The notes under the pieces are model-generated. The model had not been told where the DNA came from. It saw nothing but the letters and a program-made list of their open reading frames with translations, and made no database searches. The position numbers and the translations under genes are program-made. Positions 46,601 through 57,100 of a stretch of 64,000 nt of DNA are shown here, in pieces. Position 1 is the stretch's first letter; each line of letters opens with the position of its first letter. Origin of the DNA: Blattamonas nauphoetae (taxonomy: Eukaryota > Preaxostyla > Oxymonadida); assembly GCA_033064195.1 (NCBI GenBank), contig JARBJD010000173.1:62001-126000 (forward strand), given 5' to 3'.

Positions 46601-49600
46601 AAATTCTCGCACGCCACAATCGGAACAGCCCTCCGTCTTCATCTCGGCTCAACAAACACTTTCACAGGCAGCACGAAAGTGGCAGAGATCTTTTCGAATG
46701 GAACAGGAAGTCATGTTGTGATTATCGCCTCGACAGAACTGGACTCAGCATCGATTTCATCCATCACCACAACATTCGCGTCTTGGAAACCAACAACGAA
46801 TGGAGATCGATTCACAAAATCAGAAATCAACGAATTTGTGGGATTGATGCGGATAGAAGAGTGGATGAGCTGATCTACCGCTGGCATCCTTATGATGACC
46901 TGACACTGTTCGTTGATCGATCTGGAGGAAGACACTCGAAATGTGGTCTTTCTGTTCTCCCGTGCTCATCCATCTCCGAAAATGCGAACAAGGTTGGAGC
47001 TGGAGAAGCGATTGTAGTGAGCAGTGACCTCACTGAATCAGTTGGGTTCGTCGCAACGAGGGATCTCTCAGTGAAATCAACAGACAACTCGAAACAAATC
47101 ATTTCTGTGTCAAGTTCGACGATCTTCACAACTCAGGAATCATCACTCACATTCACTGACCTAACATTCGTTCCTCTTTCTCTGAGTTCATCCCACAATG
47201 CAGAGCCGTCGGAGAGAGCTGATTCTCTCTTCGTTGTGAAATCTGGCTCGATTGGACTCACAGGTTGCTCACTCTTCTCCTTTGTCATTGCTGATTCACC
47301 GCTGATCACTCACCAAACTGGCTCGCTGACACTTCAATCGTGTGAGATCTCGTCCATCACTCGCTCAACAGGAAATGGGACAGTTTTGGAGATAGCGATG
47401 GACACAAGCCATTCTATCACGTTGAACGATGTGACATTCTCGTCGATGACATCATCGAAGGAGACTGCACTTCTCGCCCTTTCATTTCCACCTTTCGACG
47501 AATCCGAGCCTCTTCCATTCTTCAACTTCTCTCTGAAGAATCTCCACTTCGTCGGCATGATCGAGAATGAAGATGTCGAGTCGTGTTTCGTCTCAGTGGT
47601 AGGATCCAAACTGGCTGATTGGCTCGTTGAAGGTGATTCTCGATTCGAAGGGTCGTACACCGAAACAACACCACTCAGTCATTTCTGGAGTTTTGACGAG
47701 TTCCACGCTCTCCCAGCGTCGCTCTTGTTCTACCTGCTTCCATCTGAAGGACCAGTTGGAGTGTCCTCCTCTGGATACGACATGAAAAAGTGTGGGTCGA
47801 ACAACATTTGGTGTCCAACCATCTCGAAGTCTCTTAGTCGACTCCCCACTCAGAAGACGAACAAGATTATTGTGATGGACGAGATTGATCTCTCAACAAC
47901 CATTTCGCTGCCAAATGATGTCAACTTCTCTGGAAACGATGTCAAAACACTCTGTTCGTGTCTTGTTGGTAGTGCTGGGTCGTTGGAGGCTTCAGGTGAG
48001 AATGTGGTCTCGATCACCACTCTCGACTTCTCGCTTCCTCTCTCTCAATCTGTCGATGCTGTGATTGTGCATTCATCGGACAAACTGACGCTCTCACACC
48101 TTCGCATCTCTTCCCAAGGGAAGTCGTCGGCAGTTTTCCTGCGAATGTCGACTGGAACAGCAGAGATGGGCAACATAGTGATTCGCTCGGAAATGAACGA
48201 GAACTCAGTCTTGTTCTCGCTTTTGGGAGGATCAGTGAACTTGACAGCTCTCACAATCGAAACAACAATCGCTCAAAATGGAAGTGTTGTGAAGATGGAA
48301 GGAGGAAACCTGAGTTTGACCGGAATGACACTCTCATCAAGCGAACCAATCGAAGGACAGCTGCTCTCTCTCGCCAACTCGCCTTTCACTCTCTCCGACG
48401 TCAAAATGACGAAACAGACATTTATCTGCCCTCTCTTCACATTCTCCAATTTCGGAGAGAGCACAATCAACAATATGAATGTCTCGGGATGCTCTGGCTC
48501 GACACTCATCATTGCCAAAGACGGAAACGAGCTCACCATCCGAAGTTCTGTCTTCTCCTCCATCTCATCAACAGCGTCCAATCAAGTCGAGGCCTCTAAT
48601 TTGTGTGGATGGGAGACAAGCCTCATCGAAATCACCAACACACTCGCAGATATCCACCAGACAGAGTTCACATCCATCCATCTCGGAGCGCTCTCTGTCA
48701 CCGACAGCATTCTGAACATGACTGGCTGCATCTTCCTGTTGAATTCACCTTCAAACCAGCAGTGGCCTTCTCTTCGCCGAAACATCAAGTGCACACATGG
48801 GAAAGTATCGATCAATGGGATCGGAGGAGGGGATGGTCTCTCGTCACCTCACCACTGGATCTTTTCAGACGAATGCACAGTCACCAGAGATGGTGAACTC
48901 TTGTCGAATCATCTTTTTATCCCAACTCTTGTGGCGAATGAGTCAACCAGTGTTTTTGATAAGAAACTGAAGCAATATTCTGTGAAGGTTGTTGGAACGA
49001 CGATGATTCCATGTGGGCTCAAGTTGGAAGTGTTCGAACAAAAACAAAACAAATCGAACGATGAAGAGCCCTCACTCAACTTCACCATCTCCTCTCTCAA
49101 TCCGTCAAGATGGACAGAGAAAGAACTCTCGTTCATCCTCCCTCAAGAGTCTGCGAGCTCGCTGAGCAAGAAATCTGAACTTCGATGCCGACTCCTGTAT
49201 GCTGGTGATCAGACCACAGCTTCATTTTCGTTGACTGGCTCATCGAAAGGAAACATGGCGCAGGGAGGAGTGGTTGTTTCGATTGTGATCCCGATTGTGT
49301 GCACCCTCATTATCGTTTTGATTGTGTTTCTGATCATATTTGGAGTGCTCTGTCGCCGCCAAAAAATGAAGAAAGCAGCAGAACAAACAAATCACGAACT
49401 GGACACCGCAGATGAAGCTGCCATTCAAATAAAATATGAACTGGGAGAACCCGACGAGACAGTGAAACCAATTTTCGGTGCCTCGAAAGATCATTCCAAG
49501 CAAAGCTCGCTTCTGATGGTGAGCGATGACAATGGACAAGATACTGTGGGTCAGAAAGTCGATCCAACATTCTTCGTTCCTGTTCAATATGTGTCAGCGA

Positions 49601-50280
49601 TTGGATGTGAAGGGGAAAGTGGAGTTTTCCCGATTGATCCGAGAAACACGCTGTATCGTCGTCTCCACGTCGAGAAAAGAAAAGATCTGTCGAAAAAGAT
49701 GATTGCCTTGCGAATTGTGAAAGGACTTGAGCGAATGTTGAAGGAACAACCATCAAGTGAGATCTTCTCAACACTGTCGCCGCACTGGATCCTTGTGGAC
49801 TGCACAGACAATGTCTTCCTTCGAATCGAAAGACAACCACCTCATCCCTTAAAAGGTGATCAGATGCAAGCGGGCGAGGCAAGAGTCGATGAGGATCGCC
49901 GATGGAATGCACCGGAACAAGAGACGGAGGAAGGTGAGAACGAAACTGCGAATGAGGAAGGAGGATTCGATGAACTGAAGGCGATGGTTTTTCGGCTCGG
50001 CCTCGTCTTGTGGGAGATCGAGACTGAACTTGTGCCCTTCGGGGAGCTGGATGCGGTGAATGCGTCTCGGCAGATGAAGGCAGGTGTGACACCTCTGATC
50101 CACAACTGGGAAGACGAATCGTTGGCGGAACTTGTTCAAGCGTGTCTCTCTCTGTCACCTGATGACCGCCCCACATTGTCAGATGTGAAATCAGGCCTGA
50201 CTCTTCTGAAATCGAAGCCGCCGATTCATGTTCAACCTCAACAGAACGAACCTGTTGTCGATTCTGGAGCCGTTTGTTGA
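40670..50280 (+). CDS. Giant beta-helix receptor with pseudokinase tail, one frame break
   Basis: Two long frames cover one gene: 40670 to about 46860, then about 46850 to 50280, roughly 3,200 residues. Almost the whole ectodomain is parallel beta-helix (for example GGSAIHLSSSSNALSITSCS near 41950). Near 49265-49350 lies one membrane segment (VSIVIPIVCTLIIVLIVFLI). The cytoplasmic part keeps only C-lobe kinase features: RWNAPEQ (APE), VFRLGLVLWEIE and DDRPTLSDV. There is no glycine loop, HRD or DFG. The frames overlap at 46480-46873; the break lies where IEEWMS-stop gives way to LIYRWHPYDDLTLFVD, so a single-base indel in the DNA or assembly, or an unseen intron, is needed. At the 5' end a second frame (40678 on) gives a stronger signal peptide (FLSISLLSIFFIFTPCVSF) than the main one, so another small break or intron may lie before 41000. 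Confidence 0.75.
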
Positions 50281-50863
50281 TTGCTCGCTACACATCAGAT
50301 TTCAGCCCCATCACAACAATTCCCGTTTTCTGTCCAGCCTCTCACTCTGAACACAGTTGGTGGGTATCTCGATGCTGTCAACATCTCACTCCTCATGACT
50401 GCTTCGACACATCACAACATCAACACTGTTCGAACTCACACCAACACAGTCGCATCATTGACACGACATCTCTACCTTTCCCTTTTTTAGTTTTCTGATG
50501 TCGCTTTGTCTCCATTCTTCTTCATTTTCCCATCGTCATCTGTCTTCTTTCAAGCTGTTCACAGAACACCTGTACTCCGAAACTGTTATCCATCCTCACT
50601 CAGCGGAACTCGCGTTCCTCTTGATGACAGATCTGAAACTCTTCGTTGGGTGTCAGGCACATCGTCTTCAGTTTGATGTTCTCTTTTGCGGATTCTCTAT
50701 CATCATGTTATGTTCTGTTTTTTCACAATTCTGTTCTATCCATTGATTCTTTCTGTTCTCACTTCATGTCACTCAGACATCATTCGCTCAACGAAGCTAA
50801 AGTTGAACGGAATGATTCATTCATCACAATCTTTCTCTTCGTCGCACTGTTTAACCCACAATA
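50281..50863. other. Intergenic, T/C-rich, no gene seen
   Basis: Plus-strand open frames here are short, hydrophobic by composition and overlap one another. No domain or splice evidence. It follows the receptor stop and ends at a MITE. Confidence 0.4.
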
Positions 50864-51286
50864 TGGGAGAAAATTTTTGAAAACTTGGCAGCGTACCCAC
50901 GCTCTTAATTGAGATGTACACCACATTTTTTTATCTTTTTCAGAATGATGAGGACTCTGACTGCATAAATCTTTAAAATTTTTGTGTTTGGGCATAGATT
51001 GAAAAAACAAGTGAAATAACGATCTAAGCTGTAAAACTGAAATTTGTTTCGTGCAAACATCTTATTTTGAGTTTCAAGACTATTTGAATCAATTCCTAGA
51101 CGAAAAAAATTCTAAAGAGTGAGAAAACGAGAGATCAACAAAAAAGACTGGTTTCTTGATGCTATCCACAAAATCATGAAATGAACCATCGAATCATGTT
51201 CATTCACGACACCTCCTCGACTATGTAAAGTTTGGAAAAAGTGGTACGGAGGCTGGTTTCTGCAAGTTTTCAAAAATTTTCTCCCA
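50864..51286. mobile_element. 423-bp MITE of a second TIR type
   Basis: Inverted ends start TGGGAGAAAATTTTTG and match for about 24 bp. TA flanks both sides (50862-50863, 51287-51288). The interior is AT-rich without coding capacity. It lacks the AAACCCG repeats of the other three elements, so it belongs to a separate family that also uses TA. It lies between genes and disrupts nothing visible. Confidence 0.75.
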
Positions 51287-51442
51287 TATCATTCAATTCT
51301 CGAGACATGTGACAAATTACAGCAGTTCATATTTCATTCTGACCACGATGGCAGTTGAGTGAGGTGAACGATCCAAGAAAGACACGAGGATTGTTGTGAT
51401 GGAGTGATGGATGTTTGAAGAAAAACGATGATCGACAACAAT

Positions 51443-53545
51443 TTATCTCAAATTGTGTCCTTCTCCTTCAAATGTCACACTCGACTGCTTCAACTCTCCC
51501 CAAAACGTGATCTCAATCGGAACATCCTTCATACCAACGTCGATGGCGAAGACGAGTGGAACAGGAATGTTGATGAAGTGGTGTTGCTGTTGGACACCGT
51601 CGATGAAGAAGTGGAGTGTCCTCTTCTCCAAATCAGCCTCCGCCGACCACTCCTGCCCAGACTGAGGTTTCGTGTTCTGAACAAGGTTGTTGCCAGCCGT
51701 GTAGAGATATCCATCGAAGTTATGCATCAGCGCTGCTTTTGGTGATTTGTATACAGCCGATGTGAGATGTTTTGGATACTCGGCAGCGTCACACACACCA
51801 ATCACTGAAAGAAGGAAGATGATGAAGGGATAATGACAAACTGACATATTTAGCAATAGTGTCGATGGACAGTCGATGAATGCCTTTCGAGACAGGTTTT
51901 GTGAAGCAAACAGCCCAACCAATTCCTGAATTGATTCTGGTGACAGTCGATCCACTCACTATGAATTGTTCTGGACTGAACGCGACGAGGACATCAGATG
52001 CGACATGTGGTTTGGATGGAGCTGGGAGTTCAGTTTTCGTCTTTTGAACTGTCTGCTGAGCAGGAGGTGGACCTCTCGCATTTTTAGTGGGTTTAGGAGT
52101 CTTGGTCGCCAAGTCTTTTCGGAGCTTCTCAATCTCCGTTTTGAGTGTTGTGCTCAATCTTTCGGATTCATTCAGTTTCGCTTTGAGTTGAGCGTTTTCC
52201 TGCTTCATGACATCCAATTGCGATTGAGTTGTGTCCAGTTCTTCACGAAGGAACTGCGAGAGTGGTGTTTCCGACCCCAAAATCGAACAAAGTCCACCAC
52301 TCCGAATCAGCTCACCCGACGACAGTCGTTCCTGTGGATTCTGAGAACAAATCGAAACAGTGCACAACAACCAAACAGAGAGAAGAGAGAGAAGAGATGA
52401 GAACAACGAGAATCACACTTTGTGAAGAAGAAGACACAGCACAGGTTCAACACTCTTCGAGATCTTCGCTTTCGAGCACACCGAAACAACATCGAATTCT
52501 CGAACACTTTCTGCAATCTCCATTGCATTCGTTCCCGAAATCCACTCCTGCCCAGTCAGCAATTCCAGCACAATCAGCCCAAACGCCCACATGTCTCCCG
52601 CTTGCGACCCACTTCCTCCATTCCCTCCAACAGCAAACATTTCTGGCGCCCAGAACTGCATCGTCCCACACTCCGCTGAATTCGACGTCTTCACTGTTCC
52701 AACTCCAACCACTCCTCCAAAGTCCCCTGAAACAACAAATCAGAAAAAGGATAAAACGAATATTTGTGATGGGAGAATGAATAAAGAAAAAAGACGATCA
52801 AACTAGAATCAAAAGAAGCAAACGACATACCCAGTTTCGCTCGGCGATCACAACCAATCAGAATATTCGATGGCTTCACATCTCCATACACCTCATTTCG
52901 AGAGTGCAGAAACCCCAGCCCAGCCAACACATCTGACACAATTCGGAACACTGTCTGCACAACAAAAACAACAACAATATCAACAACAAGCAGGCAAAGA
53001 AGAATCGGAAAAACAAAACATGAAGAGGGAGATGAAAACAATACCACGCGATCCATCAGAGTCCCCAGCTTTCGCAATTCCGAAATCCGATCAGCCAAAG
53101 AACACGAGCACAGCTCAAGAACCACAAAGTGCGCATTCCCTTCCACAATCACTTCCACAAATCCAACCACATTCCGGTGTTGATTGTTTTGCAGTTTCGA
53201 GATCTCATGTTCGTTCTTGTTGAAATCTTCTTCCGATGTGAACGGCAGCACCTTCATCGCAAAGTGTTCCGACGATCCCGCTTTCGAAACTTCATACACC
53301 GACCCGAATCGGCCTTGCCCCAATTTCCGAACAAAACTGTCTGAGAACACCAAATCAGAGCGAGAAAGAATGATGATGTTTTTTTGGGAAAGTGAAGACA
53401 AGAAGTGATTGTGAAAATGGGATGGATGAAAAAATGGGCGTTGCACACATGGCTCGGGAACTTTGACTTCAAACTGTCTTTTAGCTTTTGGTTTGGCTAT
53501 CCTTATTTTGCTCTTTCCGAATAAAGGTTTGATCGAGTGAACCAT
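51443..53545 (-). CDS. Ser/Thr protein kinase fused to a coiled-coil SPRY domain (6 exons)
   Basis: Exons 53545-53449, 53340-53045, 52954-52831, 52726-52419, 52340-51842 and 51804-51443 sum to 1,686 nt (561 residues), in frame at all five junctions. Kinase (about 33-290): glycine loop GQGRFGSVYEV, Lys in FAMKV (62), alpha-C Glu in NEHEISKL, catalytic loop VYGDVKPSN with Asp156 kept but His and Arg replaced by Tyr and Gly, DFG at 174-176 (created across an intron), WAPEM. All key catalytic residues are present, so activity is likely. A coiled coil follows (about 310-370), then a SPRY domain (from about 400: VAFSPEQFIVSGSTVTRIN; IGVCDAAEYPKHLTS; RTLHFFIDGVQQQHHF). The last intron (37 bp) is shared in position with SPRY copies A-C, so the SPRY part is the same family. 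Probably a soluble signalling kinase targeted by SPRY. Confidence 0.88.
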
Positions 53546-53916
53546 TAAACGTATCTCAGTCCCAGTTCTCGTGACTTTTGCTTGGTATTTAGTGAAGAGA
53601 GATGGACCGTCGGTTGACTCGTTTTTGAAGTGAACTCAAGAATACTGCGTTTAAACAGGGAGGACGAGATAGAATAACGAACAAGGAGAACACGGATGAT
53701 GTTCGAAGCGATGAAATGGGAGACATTCTCCATAAACAGGAGGTAGAACGAATTGATTGTCTTCAGAAAGTTCTGATGAACAGTGACAATGTCCCACAGC
53801 TTGAAGAAAACAGCAAATCCAGAAATGAAGAACTTGAACACAGAAGCAGCCATTCTTCTCCAAGTTCTCCAATCTTCATCGCCGTCGCATTGTGCCTTCA
53901 TGTCCGAACCATCCAC
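53545..53916 (-). CDS. Possible small membrane protein or upstream exon, doubtful
   Basis: About 115 residues with one or two hydrophobic stretches (FKFFISGFAVFFKLWDIV; NIIRVLLVRYS). Its TAA overlaps the kinase gene's ATG (TAATG). Homology is unknown. It may be chance or a 5' untranslated region. Confidence 0.25.
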   Translation of the reverse strand: MDGSDMKAQCDGDEDWRTWRRMAASVFKFFISGFAVFFKLWDIVTVHQNFLKTINSFYLLFMENVSHFIASNIIRVLLVRYSISSSLFKRSILEFTSKTSQPTVHLSSLNTKQKSRELGLRYV

Positions 53917-54047
53917 GGTGTCGTCTGAGCAGAGAACAACGAAGGAGATCCGTTTTGAGTTTGGAATTGGGTTTGGAGAGCATTGCGAGGAGAGAACGGG
54001 GTGCGAACGAATGATGATTCATAAGAAGGTCGTGCTGTGAGCGAATT

Positions 54048-55445
54048 TCAGAAATTGGGTCGATTGTCGGTGTTGGGAGTGTTGGGAGGGTGATGCGAGC
54101 GAGGATGGGATGTTTGGGGGCGAGAGAAGGTGATTGGAGTGGATGTTGGGAGTGTTCGAGCAGACGATGGACGAGACGAGAGAGTAGCGGACGAACGCGC
54201 TGATTGGTAAGGAGGAGAACTGGCTGCGATTGGAGAAGGAACTGGCAGACTCAACTGCCTCTCACTTCGTTCAGTGTCCTCCCTCTCTTCCTTCACTCCA
54301 TCCAACTCCAGTCGTCGTTCGTCCTCTCGTCCCCCTCGTCGAGTCGACAAACTCGAGCTCGGACGATACAAAGCGAGCACCTGCGGATTCCGCGCGAATG
54401 GAGAGAGCGACGGGTTGGGTTGCACTTCCACCACATTCCCCATTCTCTCAGACAGCAACGAAGTGTTCGCCCCAGCCAACAGAGTCGACAGATGCGAGTT
54501 TCGGGGAGGCGACGACGAAGAAGTGGGAGGCGAGGCGGGAGGGGCTTTGGGCGATTCTGCTTCGTTCATTTTGAGTGTTGGGATGTGGATGGAGGGCGAG
54601 CTCGCATCGCGTGTGGTCAGAGCGAAGTGGGTGGGTGACGGATTTCGATTCGGGATTCTCGGCGTCGGACCAGTTCGGGTTTGCGATTTGTTCATTTCCT
54701 CTTCCAGCGAGATCTCGTCAGCTCGAATCCTCGTCGGACTCCTCGTTCTTTCTTCTTCTCCCTCCTTCTTCGTCTCACTCAATGCATGCTTCTCCAAGAA
54801 CTCCTGTTTAAGAGTTTCAAATCTTCGCTCCCGGTTGCTCAACCCCCTCTCGTATCCCTCTCCATCAAGCACGTGTTCCTTGTACACTTCCTGCCGTGTC
54901 AACGGCCGAGTCTTCGCTGTCGTCTTCCTCTCATTTTGGAGTGTTGTCTTCTGACTCAGCTGTGTCTGTTTCTCTTCCTTCTTTCCTTTTCTCCTTCCCA
55001 CAAACGCACTTTCTGCCATTCGTGTTCGTCTCTCCGTGTTCTCCACCGACGTGCCCTCTCTCGACCCAGCTGTCTCCCCAATCGACGAGAACGATCGATT
55101 CAGTTGTCCCGTCTCCACACCTCCATGCGATGCAACGCGTGCTGACTGGATCCAACGAAGATGAAGTGTGAACCCAGCCGAGTCCGTCGTTCTCCAATCT
55201 CGTCCAAAGTGTTCGGTTGGGGGAGAGAATCCAGCAACGAGCGTCGCCCCCAATCTGCCCCGTCCTCCCTTCGTCCACCTCGAACAGCCCTTCGTCGTCC
55301 CTGCAATCGGACACGTCAGCGTGGGACGATTGGAGAGTGTCGTGTCCCTCTCTTTCCTTTCTTCTTCCACTTTCCCGTTCCCTCGATCGGTTTCGATTGG
55401 CTGACACTCCAGAATCTCGCCTGTGCTTGTGTGTCCGTCGTCCAT
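54048..55445 (-). CDS. Disordered, charged protein with a short coiled coil
   Basis: A 465-residue open frame from the ATG at 55445 to TAA. A Lys/Arg/Glu-rich centre (about 140-235) contains RPLTRQEVYKEHVLDGEGYE and RERRFETLKQEFLEKHALSE, probably helical. The C-terminal half is Ser/Pro/Arg-rich and disordered (for example SSPPRNSHLSTLLAGANTSL). No enzyme motif, signal or membrane segment. Two other frames are also open across 54.9-55.5 kb because the DNA is low in stops, so the N-terminal third could belong to another frame or contain an intron. Such proteins often associate with the cytoskeleton, but that is a guess. Confidence 0.5.
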   Translation of the reverse strand: MDDGHTSTGEILECQPIETDRGNGKVEEERKERDTTLSNRPTLTCPIAGTTKGCSRWTKGGRGRLGATLVAGFSPPTEHFGRDWRTTDSAGFTLHLRWIQSARVASHGGVETGQLNRSFSSIGETAGSREGTSVENTERRTRMAESAFVGRRKGKKEEKQTQLSQKTTLQNERKTTAKTRPLTRQEVYKEHVLDGEGYERGLSNRERRFETLKQEFLEKHALSETKKEGEEERTRSPTRIRADEISLEEEMNKSQTRTGPTPRIPNRNPSPTHFALTTRDASSPSIHIPTLKMNEAESPKAPPASPPTSSSSPPRNSHLSTLLAGANTSLLSERMGNVVEVQPNPSLSPFARNPQVLALYRPSSSLSTRRGGREDERRLELDGVKEEREDTERSERQLSLPVPSPIAASSPPYQSARSSATLSSRPSSARTLPTSTPITFSRPQTSHPRSHHPPNTPNTDNRPNF

Positions 55446-56087
55446 CCCAATCTGATTGTTCCTTCCAGCTCATCCTCAGCTTGTCCTGTTCTTCCTTCTC
55501 TCGCTGCTTTTCCCCCCATTCCACCAGATTCCTCTTTTAGGTCTGTGTGAGATGGCTCAGCCGGTCGATCGACGAGCCTTGGAGTTGCGAGGGGCGGGGA
55601 GACTGTCTGAAGGAGAACGAGGAAGAGATGGTGGGAGATGAGATTCAGGGGTGTCCGATTGTTAGATTGAAAGAAGCGCGACTGAAGCCCGAGTGAACAG
55701 TCCATAAATTGGACTGTCGATTCAAGACAACAAATCGTCTTGGTGGGTTGTGACAACGACAGCGGAGAGAAACAACACTGTGACGAGATCCTCGAGGGGC
55801 ATGTTTGGATGTGTCCAACAATCAAAGAAAAAAGCTTTTGGCATTCGTGCTTGCCCAGTTCACGTCGTGGAAGAGAAATGAGGTCTCGTTTGGGACTCAT
55901 CGGAATTCACAAATGTTGGATTGGTTATGAAACATTCTTGCTCTTGATGCTCATGTCCAAAATATGCCTGCGAACGAGTACATTCTTGGTATTCTTGTCA
56001 ACTTTTGCTATATTTTGATATTCAACGCTTCGATCGGAGACTCGGGGACGAGCCCAGTTGTGTTTGGCTTTCCCTTCGGTTAAGCCA
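55446..56087. other. Intergenic, no supported gene
   Basis: Open frames here are extensions of the overlapping frames from 55.3 kb and short chance ORFs. The right edge abuts the truncated beta-helix duplicate. Confidence 0.4.
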
Positions 56088-57100
56088 ATGCTTGAAATAC
56101 CCACTCTGAAGCAAACTCGAACTCCAGATCGAGGAAGGTGAGGCTCGCAGATTCTTCTGTTCCTCCGGCGATCACAATTTGAGGGTCTGATTCGATGGTG
56201 ATGATTGGGACGACGCCACTGTCGACCTCACCCTGAACTGTCAGAGAGACAGAAATTTCAGGAGTGATATAATATTCCTTCGCGATTCCCCCTGATTTCA
56301 CTTTCACCATCAGCGGAGAGTATGAATCAAAAGCGGTTGGGATCACAATTTGGTTGTGGATGGCCTGGACGAGGTTCAGACACGGTTGGAGCAGGCCATA
56401 CCCACATTCCAAATCTGCGGACCCAGAAAGATCGACGAAGCTGTTCTGATCAACTGGAGTGGGGCGAGCGGGCGGGATGACGAAGAAGATCGATTCGGGG
56501 AGGATGTCGGTCTGATCACTTTTGGATTTGAAGGATGTGATTTCATAGAAAGTTTCGAAATTAAAAGGGCTGCCATCGATCTCAAGGACCTCGCTTTCAA
56601 CAAGCAAAGTGCCAGGCGGATTAAAGATTTCGATGTCCTTCGGAAAATATGTTATCCCATCAGCCGTAAAAGTGACCTTGAATGTCCCGGAAAAGACATG
56701 GTTGGACATGAAGTCAAGTTGGAAGGACGCATCTGCCACCTGTCTGAACGTCACTCCGATCACAGAGATGACAGGCGAGGCGGAAGGAGTAAAGAACGAG
56801 TCAACTCCTGAGTCGAGCTCGATCCCGTTCCAATAAACCTTAAAGTCGCTGTAAACAGCATCAAACACAAGGTCTGTGCTCGAAGGCCCCGCAGAGATCG
56901 GCAGAAAGTCCGAAAAAATTGTCCAGACCCCGAAACTCTCGGCATAGAGCTGGACCGAATATTGGTTCTGGGCATCGTCTGAGAAAGTGGCTAAATAAGT
57001 TCCAGTAGTGGATTCCAGTACAGGCAGGCTAATTTGAGCATGATTGGTGGGAGGAGTCGAGAGTGTGCATTCAATCCACTCAACGTACGGGACGAGTCTC
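56088..57100 (-). pseudogene. Truncated inverted duplicate of the 36.8-37.8 kb beta-helix region
   Basis: On the minus strand this is a near-identical copy of plus 36765-37770: shared runs include ATFSDDAQNQYSVQLYAESF and FRQVADASFQLDFMSNHVFS. It is an open frame of about 340 residues but has no signal peptide, start context, membrane segment or end of its own. Homology stops abruptly at both sides: near 56088 (TTCAAGCATT) and at about 57100, inside the last codons of the neighbouring coiled-coil gene. The differences are mostly single-base and many are silent, so the copy is young. It is a dispersed fragment, not an independent gene. Confidence 0.8.

Noticed and set aside
49334-50176. 280-codon minus-strand frame
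   Set aside because: Antisense to the receptor's pseudokinase tail; no domain.
54274-54954. Plus-strand frame opposite the charged protein
   Set aside because: Ser-rich shadow of a Glu/Arg/Ser-rich minus-strand gene; the minus reading has coherent helical segments.
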